The notes: generated by a model from the letters alone, not told the origin. Shown: positions 16,906 through 26,146, numbered from the stretch's first letter. The stretch: 64,000 nt of DNA from Acidobacteriota bacterium (GCA_021788095.1 JAJYLB010000001.1:62001-126000), one strand, 5' to 3'. Translations and numbers: made by a program.

Positions 16906-18207
16906 TTACGGGTGCGTGGGCGCGGGCCCAGGCGCCGGCTGCTGCGACGGCTCGAGGAAATGCACCCCATTCCGCTCGTTGAGCTTCATCGTCGCCCGCA
17001 TGTCGAGCTGGGCGACAGGAACGGCCGCGCTCACTCCTGCCGCGGTCACGTAATGCAGCTGCCCGCTGCCGAGCCAATACTTGGTGGCGCGGACGGTAGT
17101 TCCGTTGGTGAGGACGAGAGTCACGGGCGCGTCGGAAGCCGGATTCGCCGTCGCGAGAAGAGTGGATGAGGTCGAGCTGGTCGCGAGACCCCACGGTCCA
17201 AGGGCGGTCGGTCCCGATAGGGCCGTCGCACCTGCCGCAGGATAGAAAGTACCGAATGTGGCGCCGGCATACGGGCTCAAGCCGCTGGAGAGATAGAAGG
17301 GGGAGCCGAACGGCATATCCCAGGAGTTAAAAAGGAACGGCGAGGCGAAGCCCATGTTGTAAAAACCGAACCCGCCATACCCAAAGGGAGAATAGCCGGC
17401 ATAAGGAAACGACCAGGGTGAGTAGAACAAATTGAAAGTGAGAAAGCTCGAGTAGTCCGCGTAATTGTAGTCGTAACAAGGCGAGAAGAGATCAAGCGGA
17501 TCGCACCAGAAATTGCTGAAGAACATCGGAGACCCGAAGAACATGGGGTATCCCCAGCCGCCCCAAAATCCGAAATCCCCATAGCCCCAATAGCTTGGAC
17601 CCGCATACGGGGAATAGGGCCAGGGATAGGAATTCAAAAGCTGCTGGTTGCGCAGCGCGGCGATCGTGGCCAGGCGCGCCTGATAGGCGGAGGGAGTCGT
17701 GGGCGTATATGCGGGTCGACGGAAGATCCTGGAAGTAGACAACAGGAAGGGGACCGGAGTCACGGGTCGCGACGCAACCCCAGTGGGGTTGACAGCGGTC
17801 GTTGGCGCGGGGCTCGGCGGCTTCGCTGGCACGGCCGAAGGACTTGGCCGCGCTTTCGGCGGCGCTGGCGGTGCACTCGGCAGGGAAGGACCGGCGGCAG
17901 TTGTCGGGCGCGGCGCCGGCGCAGGACGCGGCATGGGTGCCGAGCGTGGCATACGGGCAGGGCGCGGCATGGACGGCTGGCGCATGGGAGGCATGCTCAT
18001 GCGTGGCATGCCCATATTCGGCATTCCCATCGGGCGCTGCTCCATGGGGCTGGAGGGCGGTGGAGGTGGCGGCGGTGCATAACCTCCTCCGCCTCCGCGT
18101 CCGCCACGTTGCGCCCAGGCAGGCACGGCAATCAATCCCGCGAGCAGGCCGGCACAAACAAAGAGGCCTCGCCGCTTCAGGAACCTGCGACCCGTATTCT
18201 TGGCCAT
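16906..18207 (-). CDS. Secreted Met/Pro-rich and aromatic-rich protein
   Basis: A 433-residue protein not recognised as a known family. ATG 18207 is chosen for its GGAGG site and the clean signal peptide (LFVCAGLLAGLIAVPAWAQ). Then come a Gly run and polyproline, a Met-Pro-Arg repeat region (units like MGMP, MSMP, RPAP), and a central segment of about 120 residues dominated by Tyr, Phe, Gly, Pro and Ser (for example FSPFGYGG-type units). The final ~60 residues (TLVLTNGTTVRATKYWLG...LNERNGVHFLEP) match the C-terminal domain of the downstream gene. The two genes are 6 bases apart and look like an operon. The composition suggests an extended or self-associating surface protein; that is inference. 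Confidence 0.78.
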   Translation of the reverse strand: MAKNTGRRFLKRRGLFVCAGLLAGLIAVPAWAQRGGRGGGGGYAPPPPPPPSSPMEQRPMGMPNMGMPRMSMPPMRQPSMPRPARMPRSAPMPRPAPAPRPTTAAGPSLPSAPPAPPKARPSPSAVPAKPPSPAPTTAVNPTGVASRPVTPVPFLLSTSRIFRRPAYTPTTPSAYQARLATIAALRNQQLLNSYPWPYSPYAGPSYWGYGDFGFWGGWGYPMFFGSPMFFSNFWCDPLDLFSPCYDYNYADYSSFLTFNLFYSPWSFPYAGYSPFGYGGFGFYNMGFASPFLFNSWDMPFGSPFYLSSGLSPYAGATFGTFYPAAGATALSGPTALGPWGLATSSTSSTLLATANPASDAPVTLVLTNGTTVRATKYWLGSGQLHYVTAAGVSAAVPVAQLDMRATMKLNERNGVHFLEPSQQPAPGPAPTHP

Positions 18208-18565
18208 GGCTCCTCCTTCCAGGCTGCGCTGTCTATTGTGGAGCTTTTGGCTTCTTCCCTGCTTGTTTGGACGTCGCCCGGCCAATTTGGGTTCCCAAGC
18301 ATCGGGGATTACCCCGTAATCTCTAGGGTGATGCCTGAGGAGCTGGCGGCTGACAACCAGCCTCGCCATTCGTTATCATCCCCCAATTGGCAGTGGGGAA
18401 CAATAGGGTTTTCCCCGACTCGACCGAACCGGCTGCCATGATCCAGGTACGAAGAACCGGCGATTCGGTTTACCGACAGGCCGAGACCCCGGAGCAAGCC
18501 AGCCGAGGGGAGATCGCCTCGGGGATTTTGAGCGGGAGACGCCTGACTTCGCTGAGGAGATGCCG
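18208..18565. other. Divergent intergenic region
   Basis: This 358-base gap separates the divergent secreted-protein and AAA ATPase genes and must hold promoters for both. No strong -35/-10 pair or known RNA motif is seen. A 47-codon frame from ATG 18438 lacks a ribosome binding site and is not called. Confidence 0.4.
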
Positions 18566-19882
18566 ATGCCTGAAACATTGATTGCCAGCCCGGCGGCGAC
18601 GATACCGGCGCCGCATACCGTCCCGGATACCGGAATCCGGCGCAGCTTCCTCGAGGACTTGGCGTTGAAGACGCTGTTCGTCTCGGGCGAGCTGACGCTG
18701 CGGGAACTCGGCGAGCGGATGCAGTTGAGCCTGCACGTCGTCGACGAGCTCTTCAACACGATGCGCAAGGAACAGCTCTGCGAAGTGAAGGGGATGGTGG
18801 CCGGCATCCACCGCATCGTGACGACGCAGGGCGGGAAGCGGCGGGCGCTCGAGCTGCTCGAGCTGAGTCAGTACACCGGCCCGGCGCCGGTATCCCTGGA
18901 AGATTACGTGAGGCTCGTGCGCGCCCAGACGGTGCAGGGGGCCGATATTCACCAAGGCGACATCCGGCGCGCGTTCGCGCATTTGGTGCTCAACGACGAG
19001 ACGCTCGAGCGCGTCGGCACCGCCGTGGTGTCGGGCACGTCGATTTTCGTCTATGGACCGACCGGGGGAGGCAAGACGTCGATTGCGGAAACGGTCCCCA
19101 ACATCTATCCCGACTGGGTGTGGATACCCTACGCGGTGGAAGTGGACAGCCAGATCATCGTGTTGTACGACGCCACGACCCACCGCCCGCTCGAGGAGCA
19201 GCCTTCCTGGGGCGAGGCGGACACGCGCTGGGTGCGCTGCCGCCGCCCCCGCGTTTTCGTGGGCGGGGAATTGACGCCGGAGATGCTGGACCTGCAATTG
19301 AATTCGATCAGCAGGTTCTATACGGCGCCGCTGCAGCTCAAGGCCAACAACGGCGTGCTGATCATCGACGACTTCGGCCGCCAGCGCATTCGGCCCGAGG
19401 ACCTGCTCAATCGCTGGATCGTCCCGCTCGACCGCCGGGTCGATTTCCTCACGTTGCGCGGCGGGAAAAAATTCGAAGTTCCCTTCGAACTCTTCGTGGT
19501 GTTTGCGACGAACCTCAATCCGATGGAGCTGGCCGACGAAGCGTTCATGCGCCGGATCCAGAACAAGATCCGCCTCGGCTACCCGCCCGCGCCGCAATTC
19601 AAGGAGATCCTGCGGCGCAACTGCGAGAAGTTTTCGCTCCACTATAGCGACGAGCTGGCCAACTATTTCATCGACTTGCTGGCCGCGCGCTACCATCAGC
19701 CGCTGCGGCCTTGCTACCCGCTCGATATCGTGCACCAGATCGTGTGGACCGCGCGCTACGAGGGCCACGAAGGCGTCCTCGACACCGCCTCGATCGATCG
19801 CGCCTGCCGCAACTATTTCGTCAGTCCGGAAGACGCCGACAAGGAGCGGGAGTCGTGGGCCAAGGGCGTTCGTTCCTTCTAG
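18566..19882 (+). CDS. AAA ATPase with N-terminal winged-helix-like region
   Basis: A 438-residue cytosolic ATPase. Residues 30-95 (ALKTLFVSGELTLRELGERM...VVDELFNTMRKEQL) look like a winged helix. Walker A is YGPTGGGKTS near 165, Walker B VLIIDDFG near 265, sensor FVVFATNLNP near 310, then an arginine-rich MRRIQNKIRLGY second-region homology motif. It may remodel a partner protein as MoxR-like ATPases do, but no partner is adjacent. The second of two nearby ATGs (18566) is preferred because GAGGAG lies 6 bases upstream; the ATG at 18560 touches that site. It ends in a 4-base convergent overlap with the PEGA gene. Confidence 0.82.
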   Translation: MPETLIASPAATIPAPHTVPDTGIRRSFLEDLALKTLFVSGELTLRELGERMQLSLHVVDELFNTMRKEQLCEVKGMVAGIHRIVTTQGGKRRALELLELSQYTGPAPVSLEDYVRLVRAQTVQGADIHQGDIRRAFAHLVLNDETLERVGTAVVSGTSIFVYGPTGGGKTSIAETVPNIYPDWVWIPYAVEVDSQIIVLYDATTHRPLEEQPSWGEADTRWVRCRRPRVFVGGELTPEMLDLQLNSISRFYTAPLQLKANNGVLIIDDFGRQRIRPEDLLNRWIVPLDRRVDFLTLRGGKKFEVPFELFVVFATNLNPMELADEAFMRRIQNKIRLGYPPAPQFKEILRRNCEKFSLHYSDELANYFIDLLAARYHQPLRPCYPLDIVHQIVWTARYEGHEGVLDTASIDRACRNYFVSPEDADKERESWAKGVRSF

Positions 19883-20445
19883 TGTTGGGGCGCCGGCTTG
19901 CCGAACGGGATCGTGACCGCGGCCGGATAGACCGGAACGAGGGGGATGGCGAGCCGCTGATTCTTCCCTGACGAGATTTCCACCTTGCGCTCGGCATGCT
20001 GCTCGTGCGGTCCGAGCAAGCTGAGGTCGTGCTTGCCAGCGGGGAGGGTGAGAGTCAGGGGCGCCGCGCCCACGTACTTGCCGTCGATCCAAACTTCGGA
20101 TTTCGCCGGGCTGGCGTCGACCGTCAATTGCGCTCCCGTCTTTCCTGCCTGCTTGGCGAACCACTCCCGATTCGCTTTTTCGGTCACGGGTGCAGAGGCG
20201 AGGCCCGAAGGATTCGCCAGGGAGATCGAACGGGATGCCCCATTCATGGCCCCATTGATTGCACCACCCAAGCGGGAAACGCTCGATGTGGTCGTGGCGC
20301 TGACACCGGCTCCCCCGCCGTATTCTCCCGCTGCCTGGCCAAGGGCAGGCGAAGCCACGGCAAAGAGCGCAACCAAGAGAAGGCTTGCCATTCCCAGAGC
20401 CAAGCGGAAGCGGTATTGCGAAGAACGGGGGTGAGCGAGCGTCAT
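19879..20445 (-). CDS. Secreted PEGA-domain protein
   Basis: A 188-residue exported protein. ATG 20445 is chosen because AAGGTGA lies 7 bases upstream. A signal peptide (LALGMASLLLVALFAVASPALG) is followed by a Gly/Ser/Thr-rich linker, a helix, and a C-terminal PEGA-like beta domain at about 105-180 (VDASPAKSEVWIDGKYVGAA, PLTLTLPAGKHDLSL). PEGA domains are small surface-layer or periplasmic modules of unclear role. The gene converges on and overlaps the AAA ATPase stop by 4 bases. Confidence 0.78.
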   Translation of the reverse strand: MTLAHPRSSQYRFRLALGMASLLLVALFAVASPALGQAAGEYGGGAGVSATTTSSVSRLGGAINGAMNGASRSISLANPSGLASAPVTEKANREWFAKQAGKTGAQLTVDASPAKSEVWIDGKYVGAAPLTLTLPAGKHDLSLLGPHEQHAERKVEISSGKNQRLAIPLVPVYPAAVTIPFGKPAPQH

Positions 20446-20886
20446 GGCGATCACCTTGCCTTTTTGCCTTTCCTGCGAGCGATGTCCGGCGGCCCCGAGG
20501 GCTGCGGGATGCCAGTATAGTCTGGCAATCGAGGGGCCAGAGCGCCGAAGGATTGAAAAAGCTCATAGTAAGGAGAGCGAGTTGCAGCAGAGTAGGGCGG
20601 GGTAGTGACTTTGGAGGCACCTAGGAGCGAAATCTGTAGCTGATTTCGGCCCGCCGGGCGTTCCGGTCGTGCACAATCGGAGACGCGTCGAAGTGTCCGC
20701 CCGGTTCCGGCAACGTGGGCCGGATAGGGAAGCCGGGAAAACGCAGGTGGGTATTTGAAGGTGAGAAATCGTTCGGGCACGAGTGGAGAGTTCCGGGCGC
20801 TTCTGCGGCCGGAGCCCCGGTGGCGAAGTGCGGCCGGCGCCGTGGCGGTATTGCTATCGGGCCGAACGCCGGGTTGGGGCGGCTGG
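20446..20886. other. Divergent intergenic region upstream of the TonB-like gene
   Basis: A gap of up to 441 bases between the PEGA gene and the TonB-like gene. The TonB-like frame stays open upstream to a TTG at 20755, so part of this may be coding. No repeats or RNA motifs are evident. Confidence 0.35.
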
Positions 20887-22425
20887 ATGCGCTTTTTCGA
20901 TCCGCATCCGATGCGGATGTGGCGGCCCGAGCGAAAGCGCATGGTCGGGACATCCCTGCTAGTTCACTTTTCCGTCTTCTTTTTCATCTTGCGCATGCCC
21001 TGGTGGTTGTTGGCGACCCAGACCAACCAGCTCAACCTGCCGCTGATCCGACCCGACTACGAACTGGTTTATGCAGTGCCGCCACACAAAGCGGAGATTC
21101 CCTTGCGATCGCGCTCGGCGGCGCACGGAAGCGAGAAGTCGGTCAAGCCCGCGCCGGGCCGCGGGGCGGAGCGGGCGGCGGGAGCGGGACTGAAGAAACC
21201 CGCGCCCGCGCCACGATTCACTCTGGTGCTGAAGCCGCCGCACGCCGATAATCACGAGCAGACGATCATTCAAGCCGGCGCGCCGCCCGACTTGCGCATC
21301 CGGCATAACGTCCCCCTGCCCAACGTTCTCCTTTCCGGCGTGGCCACACGAAGCGATCCGAAAATGCCGACCACAGCGGCCGCACCCAAGGCCGTGAGGG
21401 ATCCCTCCTCGAACATTGCGGCGATGAACGTACCCGCTCCGGTCATCCCGGAGATGGCGCTGGCCGTGCAAGTTCCGAGCGACAAACGGCCGCTGCTCGC
21501 GAGCCCGGAAGTGGCCCTGCCGATGCCCGCCGCCCAGCAGACTCTCGGATCGATCTACGCGGACGCCAGGAAGGGCGAAGGGGCTGATCAAAGCCGCGGC
21601 TTGCTCGTTCTCGGCGCCAATCCCACGCCGCCCGGCAGCGCGATGCGCATGCCCATGGGCAATCGGTATGGGGAATTTTCCGTTGCTCTTCTTGGCGGGG
21701 CGTCGGGAGTGCCAAGCGGCCCGGGAGGGCCGGCGATGGGCGGAGGGGGCAAAGCCAGCTCAGGCGCGGCGACGGCTGCGGGCAAGGGAGCCGGGAGCGG
21801 GAATGGAGCTGCTGCGGGAGAAATAGGAGGGGGGAACGGGGAATCCGCGCTTACGGCGTCGGGACCGGCGACGAGCGGGGCAAGCGGAGGGGAAGGGATT
21901 CTTCCGCCATGGCAGATCAAGGACTTGGTCTATCCCGTAGCGAGGGTCGTGAAGCTTCCGTCGATCAACTTGATCGTTACGGCGCCGCCCGTAGGTGGCG
22001 GCGGGCTCAAGGCCTACGGGGTATTGAACTGCTCGACCATCTACACCATCTATCTGTCCATGCCGGGAAAGCCGTGGGTGCTGCAATATTGCCAGAGCCG
22101 AGCAACGGCTGCGGCGATGCCCGCCTCGACCGGCGGTCAAGTGCGTTTCGGCCACCAACTTGCCCCTCCTTGGGCGCTCGCTCAGTTCGATTTCCGCAGG
22201 CCGCCTATCGCCGCCTACAAGCAGGACCGAACCATCATGCTCCACGGGATCATCCGCAAGGATGGAACGGTGCAAAACCTCAAGGTCTATCAAGGCGTGA
22301 GCGCCATCGCCGACGAGGCAGCTCTCACCGCATTTGGCCAGTGGAAATTCCACCCGGCCACGGGGCCGGACGGGAAGCCAGCGGCTGTGGAAATCCTGGT
22401 GGGCATTCCCGCCGAGCCGCGCTAG
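20887..22425 (+). CDS. TonB-like energy transducer
   Basis: About 512 residues from ATG 20887; the frame extends upstream to TTG 20755 but the added residues are not protein-like. A single membrane anchor (MVGTSLLVHFSVFFFILRMPWW, about 18-40) is followed by a long Pro/Ala/Gly-rich periplasmic linker and a C-terminal TonB-type domain (IMLHGIIRKDGTVQNLKV, AALTAFGQWKFHPAT). TonB proteins pass proton-motive energy to outer-membrane receptors; the receptor at 58-61 kb is a possible client, but no exbBD genes are seen here. The linker is longer than in classical TonB and has a very Gly-rich segment before the final domain. Confidence 0.82.
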   Translation: MRFFDPHPMRMWRPERKRMVGTSLLVHFSVFFFILRMPWWLLATQTNQLNLPLIRPDYELVYAVPPHKAEIPLRSRSAAHGSEKSVKPAPGRGAERAAGAGLKKPAPAPRFTLVLKPPHADNHEQTIIQAGAPPDLRIRHNVPLPNVLLSGVATRSDPKMPTTAAAPKAVRDPSSNIAAMNVPAPVIPEMALAVQVPSDKRPLLASPEVALPMPAAQQTLGSIYADARKGEGADQSRGLLVLGANPTPPGSAMRMPMGNRYGEFSVALLGGASGVPSGPGGPAMGGGGKASSGAATAAGKGAGSGNGAAAGEIGGGNGESALTASGPATSGASGGEGILPPWQIKDLVYPVARVVKLPSINLIVTAPPVGGGGLKAYGVLNCSTIYTIYLSMPGKPWVLQYCQSRATAAAMPASTGGQVRFGHQLAPPWALAQFDFRRPPIAAYKQDRTIMLHGIIRKDGTVQNLKVYQGVSAIADEAALTAFGQWKFHPATGPDGKPAAVEILVGIPAEPR

Positions 22426-22726
22426 CCGAGGCGTGGCCTGGATTGGCAAGCGTCTTCCCAAGGCCGGCGCCTCGCAGGCTTGGCCGCGGGGAGCGAAGCA
22501 ATTCAGAGACGGTGCGATGTCCAAAGCGGTACCCCCTGCCACCGGGCCGCGCCTCTGCTAGGGTTTGGGTTCGCCGTATGCGCCGACTGTTTACTAAACC
22601 TAAATACCAGTTGCCTTCCTAGCTAAGGGATGATAGTCTCCGCCCGTGTTCTCGGGGGGTGTTCTAGACCCGGCAGCACCTTCGGCCCAGGACGGCAGGC
22701 GTGCCCCTGGAGGTGATGGAAACTCC
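22426..22726. other. Intergenic region upstream of the NtrC-type regulator
   Basis: A 301-base gap. The last 130 bases are AT-richer than the surroundings (for example 22590-22625) and probably hold the regulator promoter. A weak TTGCCT...GATAGT pair with a 15-base spacer is visible from about 22612, too poor to call. Confidence 0.35.
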
Positions 22727-24157
22727 GTGAGCGAAAGCGTCCGCGTCTACTTTTTTGGACTCGACTCCAATCTAGCCAAAACGATCGCCCGCGAGCTTGG
22801 TCAGGGCTTCGAGTTCCGCCAGGAGGCGGGCTTGGATCTGCCCAAGAACTCCGAGGAAGCGTGTGGCTGGTGGGATGTCTTGTTGCTCGACTTGACAGAA
22901 GTGGGCTGCGACGGGAATTCGGAGGCTGGCCTGGGCCTGATGAAGCAGGTGAACCACCTGTCTTCGCCGCCTCCCCTGGTGGCCATTCTCGATGGCGAGA
23001 ACCGTCAAGTGGCAATCAAAGCGATCGAACATGGCGCCTTCGATACGATTTCCGGGCCCCCGGACTTGAAAGAACTGGCGGTGGTGCTGCGGCGCGCGTA
23101 CAAGTACCGTCAAACGGAATGCGAGTTGGCTCGCTTGCGAAGCCAGCAAGCCGCTCCGCGGCAGGTCTGCGACCTGATCGGGGCTTCGCGGCCGATGCAA
23201 GAGGTTTTCTCCCTGGCCGAGAAGGTGGCGGGGTACGACATCAACGTCCTCATCACCGGGGAGACGGGAACGGGAAAGGAACTGCTTGCCCAGGGCATCC
23301 ATCGCATGAGTCCGCGACGCAATGCCCCGTTCGTCGCGTTCAGCTGCGTGAATCTGCCGGAGACGCTGATCGAGGACGAGCTGTTCGGGCACGAACGAGG
23401 CGCCTTCACGGGCGCCATAGGGGTGCGCCGGGGCCGGGTGGAAGCGGCAGACGGCGGCACGTTGTTCCTGGACGAGATCGGTGATCTGGGCGTGGGTCTG
23501 CAGCCGAAGCTGCTTCGGGTGCTGCAGGAGCGGACGTTCGAGCGGCTCGGCAGCAACCACTCCCAGACGGTGAATATTCGTGTGCTGAGCGCGACGAATC
23601 AAGAACTCGCGGTGCTGGTTCGTCAGAACAAGTTTCGTGAGGACCTCTTCTACCGGCTCAACGTCGTCGAAATCCATCTGCCGCCGCTCCGCGAGCGCAA
23701 AGACGACATCCAATACCTGGCTCAGCACTTTCTCGAGCGGTTTGCCAAGCAGTTCCACAAGGACGTGCGGCGGTTTTCGCCCTGGGCGCTGCACGCGCTC
23801 GAGGAGTATGACTGGCCGGGGAACGTGCGCGAGCTTTCCAATACCGTCGAGCGCGCCGTGGCCCTCGCGCAGGGCAATGCCATCGACGTGTGGCACCTGA
23901 CCCGCTCGGCGCGCGACGTCTCGCGTGCGGCGGTTCTGGCCCGCACATACGAGGGCGAGGTGCGCGAATTCAAGCGCCGGCTCATTCTTCGCACTCTGCG
24001 CGAATGCGGCTGGCGGAAGGCGGAGAGCGCGCGGATGCTCGGCGTGGCCCGAACCTATCTCCACCGCCTCATCAACCAACTCGACATCCGCGAGGAAGAA
24101 GCGGGCGAAAGCGAGATGCCCGATTCCGTCCAGCAGCCCCCGCAGCGCCTGGTCTAG
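22727..24157 (+). CDS. Sigma-54-dependent transcriptional activator with degenerate receiver
   Basis: A 476-residue NtrC-family regulator. GTG 22727 is chosen because GGAGGTGAT, a full complement of the 16S tail, ends 9 bases upstream. The N-terminal ~120 residues are receiver-like: the phospho-acceptor-like Asp in LLLDLTEVG is present, but the paired acidic residues are reduced and the lysine of the usual KP motif is missing (TISGPPDL). The central AAA+ domain has GETGTGKE, the sigma-54 contact loop GAFTGA, and LFLDEIGD. The C-terminal Fis-type HTH is GWRKAESARMLGVARTYLHR. It may drive the sigma-54-like site upstream of the flp pilins; that target is inference. Confidence 0.92.
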   Translation: MSESVRVYFFGLDSNLAKTIARELGQGFEFRQEAGLDLPKNSEEACGWWDVLLLDLTEVGCDGNSEAGLGLMKQVNHLSSPPPLVAILDGENRQVAIKAIEHGAFDTISGPPDLKELAVVLRRAYKYRQTECELARLRSQQAAPRQVCDLIGASRPMQEVFSLAEKVAGYDINVLITGETGTGKELLAQGIHRMSPRRNAPFVAFSCVNLPETLIEDELFGHERGAFTGAIGVRRGRVEAADGGTLFLDEIGDLGVGLQPKLLRVLQERTFERLGSNHSQTVNIRVLSATNQELAVLVRQNKFREDLFYRLNVVEIHLPPLRERKDDIQYLAQHFLERFAKQFHKDVRRFSPWALHALEEYDWPGNVRELSNTVERAVALAQGNAIDVWHLTRSARDVSRAAVLARTYEGEVREFKRRLILRTLRECGWRKAESARMLGVARTYLHRLINQLDIREEEAGESEMPDSVQQPPQRLV

Positions 24158-24225
24158 ACCGACTCTCCCGTAAAAATTGAGCTAGACTCAGCACGCGGGC
24201 TTGGCGCTTGCCGCCGCGGAAAGCG

Positions 24226-25197
24226 ATGGTTCCCTCGGCCACCGTGGCACACGGATCGACACCAGCCGCAGATTCCGGCAAGGGTTTCGCCGAGAGCGTG
24301 TGCGTGCCGTTCCTGCTCGGCGCGCGCAATGCCGACGGCGGCTGGCCTTACCGGCCGGGGGCGGCGAGCGCGGTCGAGCCGACGGCGTGGTGCCTGCTGG
24401 CGCTCGGGAAATTCGATCCGGGAAGCGAAGTCCTCGCGGCGGGAGGCCGCTGGCTCGTGAACGCGCAGAATGCAGACGGCTCGTGGCCGCAGCGGCCGGG
24501 GACGCCCCCGGGAAGCTGGGTGACGGCAGTCGCGGGCTTGGCGCTTGTGGCGCTGGGAGGGCCGGAAGCGGCGATCGCGAACGCGGGGCGGCGGCTTGTC
24601 CGAAGCGATACGGCCGAAGCGGGCTGGCGCATTCGGCTGGGGCGGCTGCTGCTGCGGAGCAAGAGGGTTGTCGAGCAGGATAGCTCGCTGCGCGGCTGGA
24701 GTTGGACGCCGCAGACGACGAGCTGGGTCGAGCCGACGGCCGCCTCGCTCATCTTCCTGCACCATCTTCCCGCCGTTATGGCTCCGGCGGAAGCCGCCAC
24801 GCGCCGGCGTATGGGTGAGGCACTTTTGTACGACCGCATGTGCCCGGCCGGAGGCTGGAATCTGGGCAATCCGAAGGTCTACGGTGTGGAAGGGATTCCG
24901 CAAACCGGGCCAACGGCCTGGGCTTTGCTCGCCCTGCAGGAGCACGCGGACCGGGAGGGGAATCGGCGGAGCCTAGCGTGGCTCGAGGCCAATGCGGGCG
25001 CCATGAAAGGGCCGAGTTCGCTGGCTTTGGCGCACCTGGCTCTGGAAGCTTGCGGGCGGCGGCGGGAATCTCTCGAGCGGGAATTATCCCTCCAATTCGG
25101 GGCCCACCGGTTCCTCGACAACGTCCTAGGCTACGCGCAGGCGGCTTTCGCGCTGCGTCCCGGCCCGGATGTGTTTCGCTGGTCTCCCCAGCGGTGA
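24226..25197 (+). CDS. Squalene-cyclase/prenyltransferase-repeat protein
   Basis: A 323-residue alpha-toroid protein, half the length of a squalene-hopene cyclase. QW-type repeats are visible: NADGGWPYRPG, NADGSWPQRPG, SSLRGWSWTPQ and CPAGGWNLGNP, with helices such as EPTAWCLLAL and GPTAWALLAL between. The catalytic DXDD of cyclases is not found; its place is taken by VEPTA. ATG 24226 is the first plausible start, with only a weak GGAAAG site. The next gene (DUF362) follows 13 bases downstream, so they are probably one operon. A terpene or prenyl ligand is likely but the reaction is unknown. Confidence 0.8.
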   Translation: MVPSATVAHGSTPAADSGKGFAESVCVPFLLGARNADGGWPYRPGAASAVEPTAWCLLALGKFDPGSEVLAAGGRWLVNAQNADGSWPQRPGTPPGSWVTAVAGLALVALGGPEAAIANAGRRLVRSDTAEAGWRIRLGRLLLRSKRVVEQDSSLRGWSWTPQTTSWVEPTAASLIFLHHLPAVMAPAEAATRRRMGEALLYDRMCPAGGWNLGNPKVYGVEGIPQTGPTAWALLALQEHADREGNRRSLAWLEANAGAMKGPSSLALAHLALEACGRRRESLERELSLQFGAHRFLDNVLGYAQAAFALRPGPDVFRWSPQR

Positions 25198-25210
25198 GAC
25201 GCGAGCCGCC

Positions 25211-26146
25211 ATGGCCCTCTCGACCTATCCCCTCATGCCCTCGGCGAATCGGCCACCCTCCCAGGTGGCGATACGCCGGGTAGGGAATTACCAAGGCGAC
25301 TTGGCTGCGGTGATTTTCGAGACGCTGCGCGAGTTTCGGTTGCCTGTGGAGGGCAAGACCGTTCTGCTGAAGCCGAACCTCGTGCAAGCCGATCCCGAGT
25401 GCGTCATCAATACGCATCCCGCGGTCATTGCCGCGGCGCGAGAGAGCTTTCTGCGGCTGGGCGCGGCGCGCGTCTGGATTGGCGAGGGGCCCGGCCACGA
25501 GCGGGATACCGAAGGGATTCTCGAGGCGATTCGGCTGCGCGAATGGATCGCGCGGCTCGAGGATCAGTTCGTCGATTTGAATCTGGACGAGGTGAAGCGG
25601 GTGGCTCTGCGCACGCGCGCGTCTCGCCTCCGGGAGCTGTATCTGCCGGCAGCGGTGCTCGCCGCCGATCTTTTCGTTTCCCTGCCGAAAATGAAGACGC
25701 ATCACTGGGTGGGCGCGACGCTCTCGCTGAAAAACCTGTTCGGCGTCGTTCCCGGCAGTTGCTACGGCTGGCCAAAGAACGTGCTGCATTGGGCGGGAAT
25801 CGAAAACGCGATTCTCGATCTCGGGACCACCCTGCGGCCGGATTTCGCCATCGTCGATGGCATCGTGGCCATGGAGGGGAACGGACCCATCCAGGGCAAG
25901 TCGAAGCCGGCGGGCGTGCTCGTGATGGGAGACGATCCCGTGGCCGTGGATGCGACGGCGGCGCGCGTGATGGGTCTCGCCCCCGAGCGCATGAGCTATC
26001 TGAGCAAGGCCGGCTACGTCCTGGGTCATGTACGGGAAGAGAAGATCCGCCAGATCGGGGAAGCGATCCCGAGCGTGGAGAGTTGTTTTGAAGTACTAGG
26101 ACCCTTCCATGGATTGATTAGGCACAAAGGTGCCACCCGCCGCTAG
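25211..26146 (+). CDS. DUF362 domain-containing protein
   Basis: A 311-residue member of the DUF362 family. Recognisable segments are VLLKPNLVQADPE near 55, the GEGPGHERDT region, LPKMKTHHWVGATLSLKNLFGVVPG near 165, and MGDDPVAVDATAARVMG near 245. No four-cysteine ferredoxin cluster is present, unlike in some members. ATG 25211 is used because the longer frame overlaps the previous gene by 29 bases. It is encoded directly after the squalene-cyclase-like gene, which suggests a shared pathway. The biochemical role of DUF362 proteins is not established. Confidence 0.87.
   Translation: MALSTYPLMPSANRPPSQVAIRRVGNYQGDLAAVIFETLREFRLPVEGKTVLLKPNLVQADPECVINTHPAVIAAARESFLRLGAARVWIGEGPGHERDTEGILEAIRLREWIARLEDQFVDLNLDEVKRVALRTRASRLRELYLPAAVLAADLFVSLPKMKTHHWVGATLSLKNLFGVVPGSCYGWPKNVLHWAGIENAILDLGTTLRPDFAIVDGIVAMEGNGPIQGKSKPAGVLVMGDDPVAVDATAARVMGLAPERMSYLSKAGYVLGHVREEKIRQIGEAIPSVESCFEVLGPFHGLIRHKGATRR

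Noticed and set aside
18438-18581. Small frame upstream of the AAA ATPase
   Set aside because: There is no ribosome binding site, it overlaps the ATPase start, and the peptide looks random.
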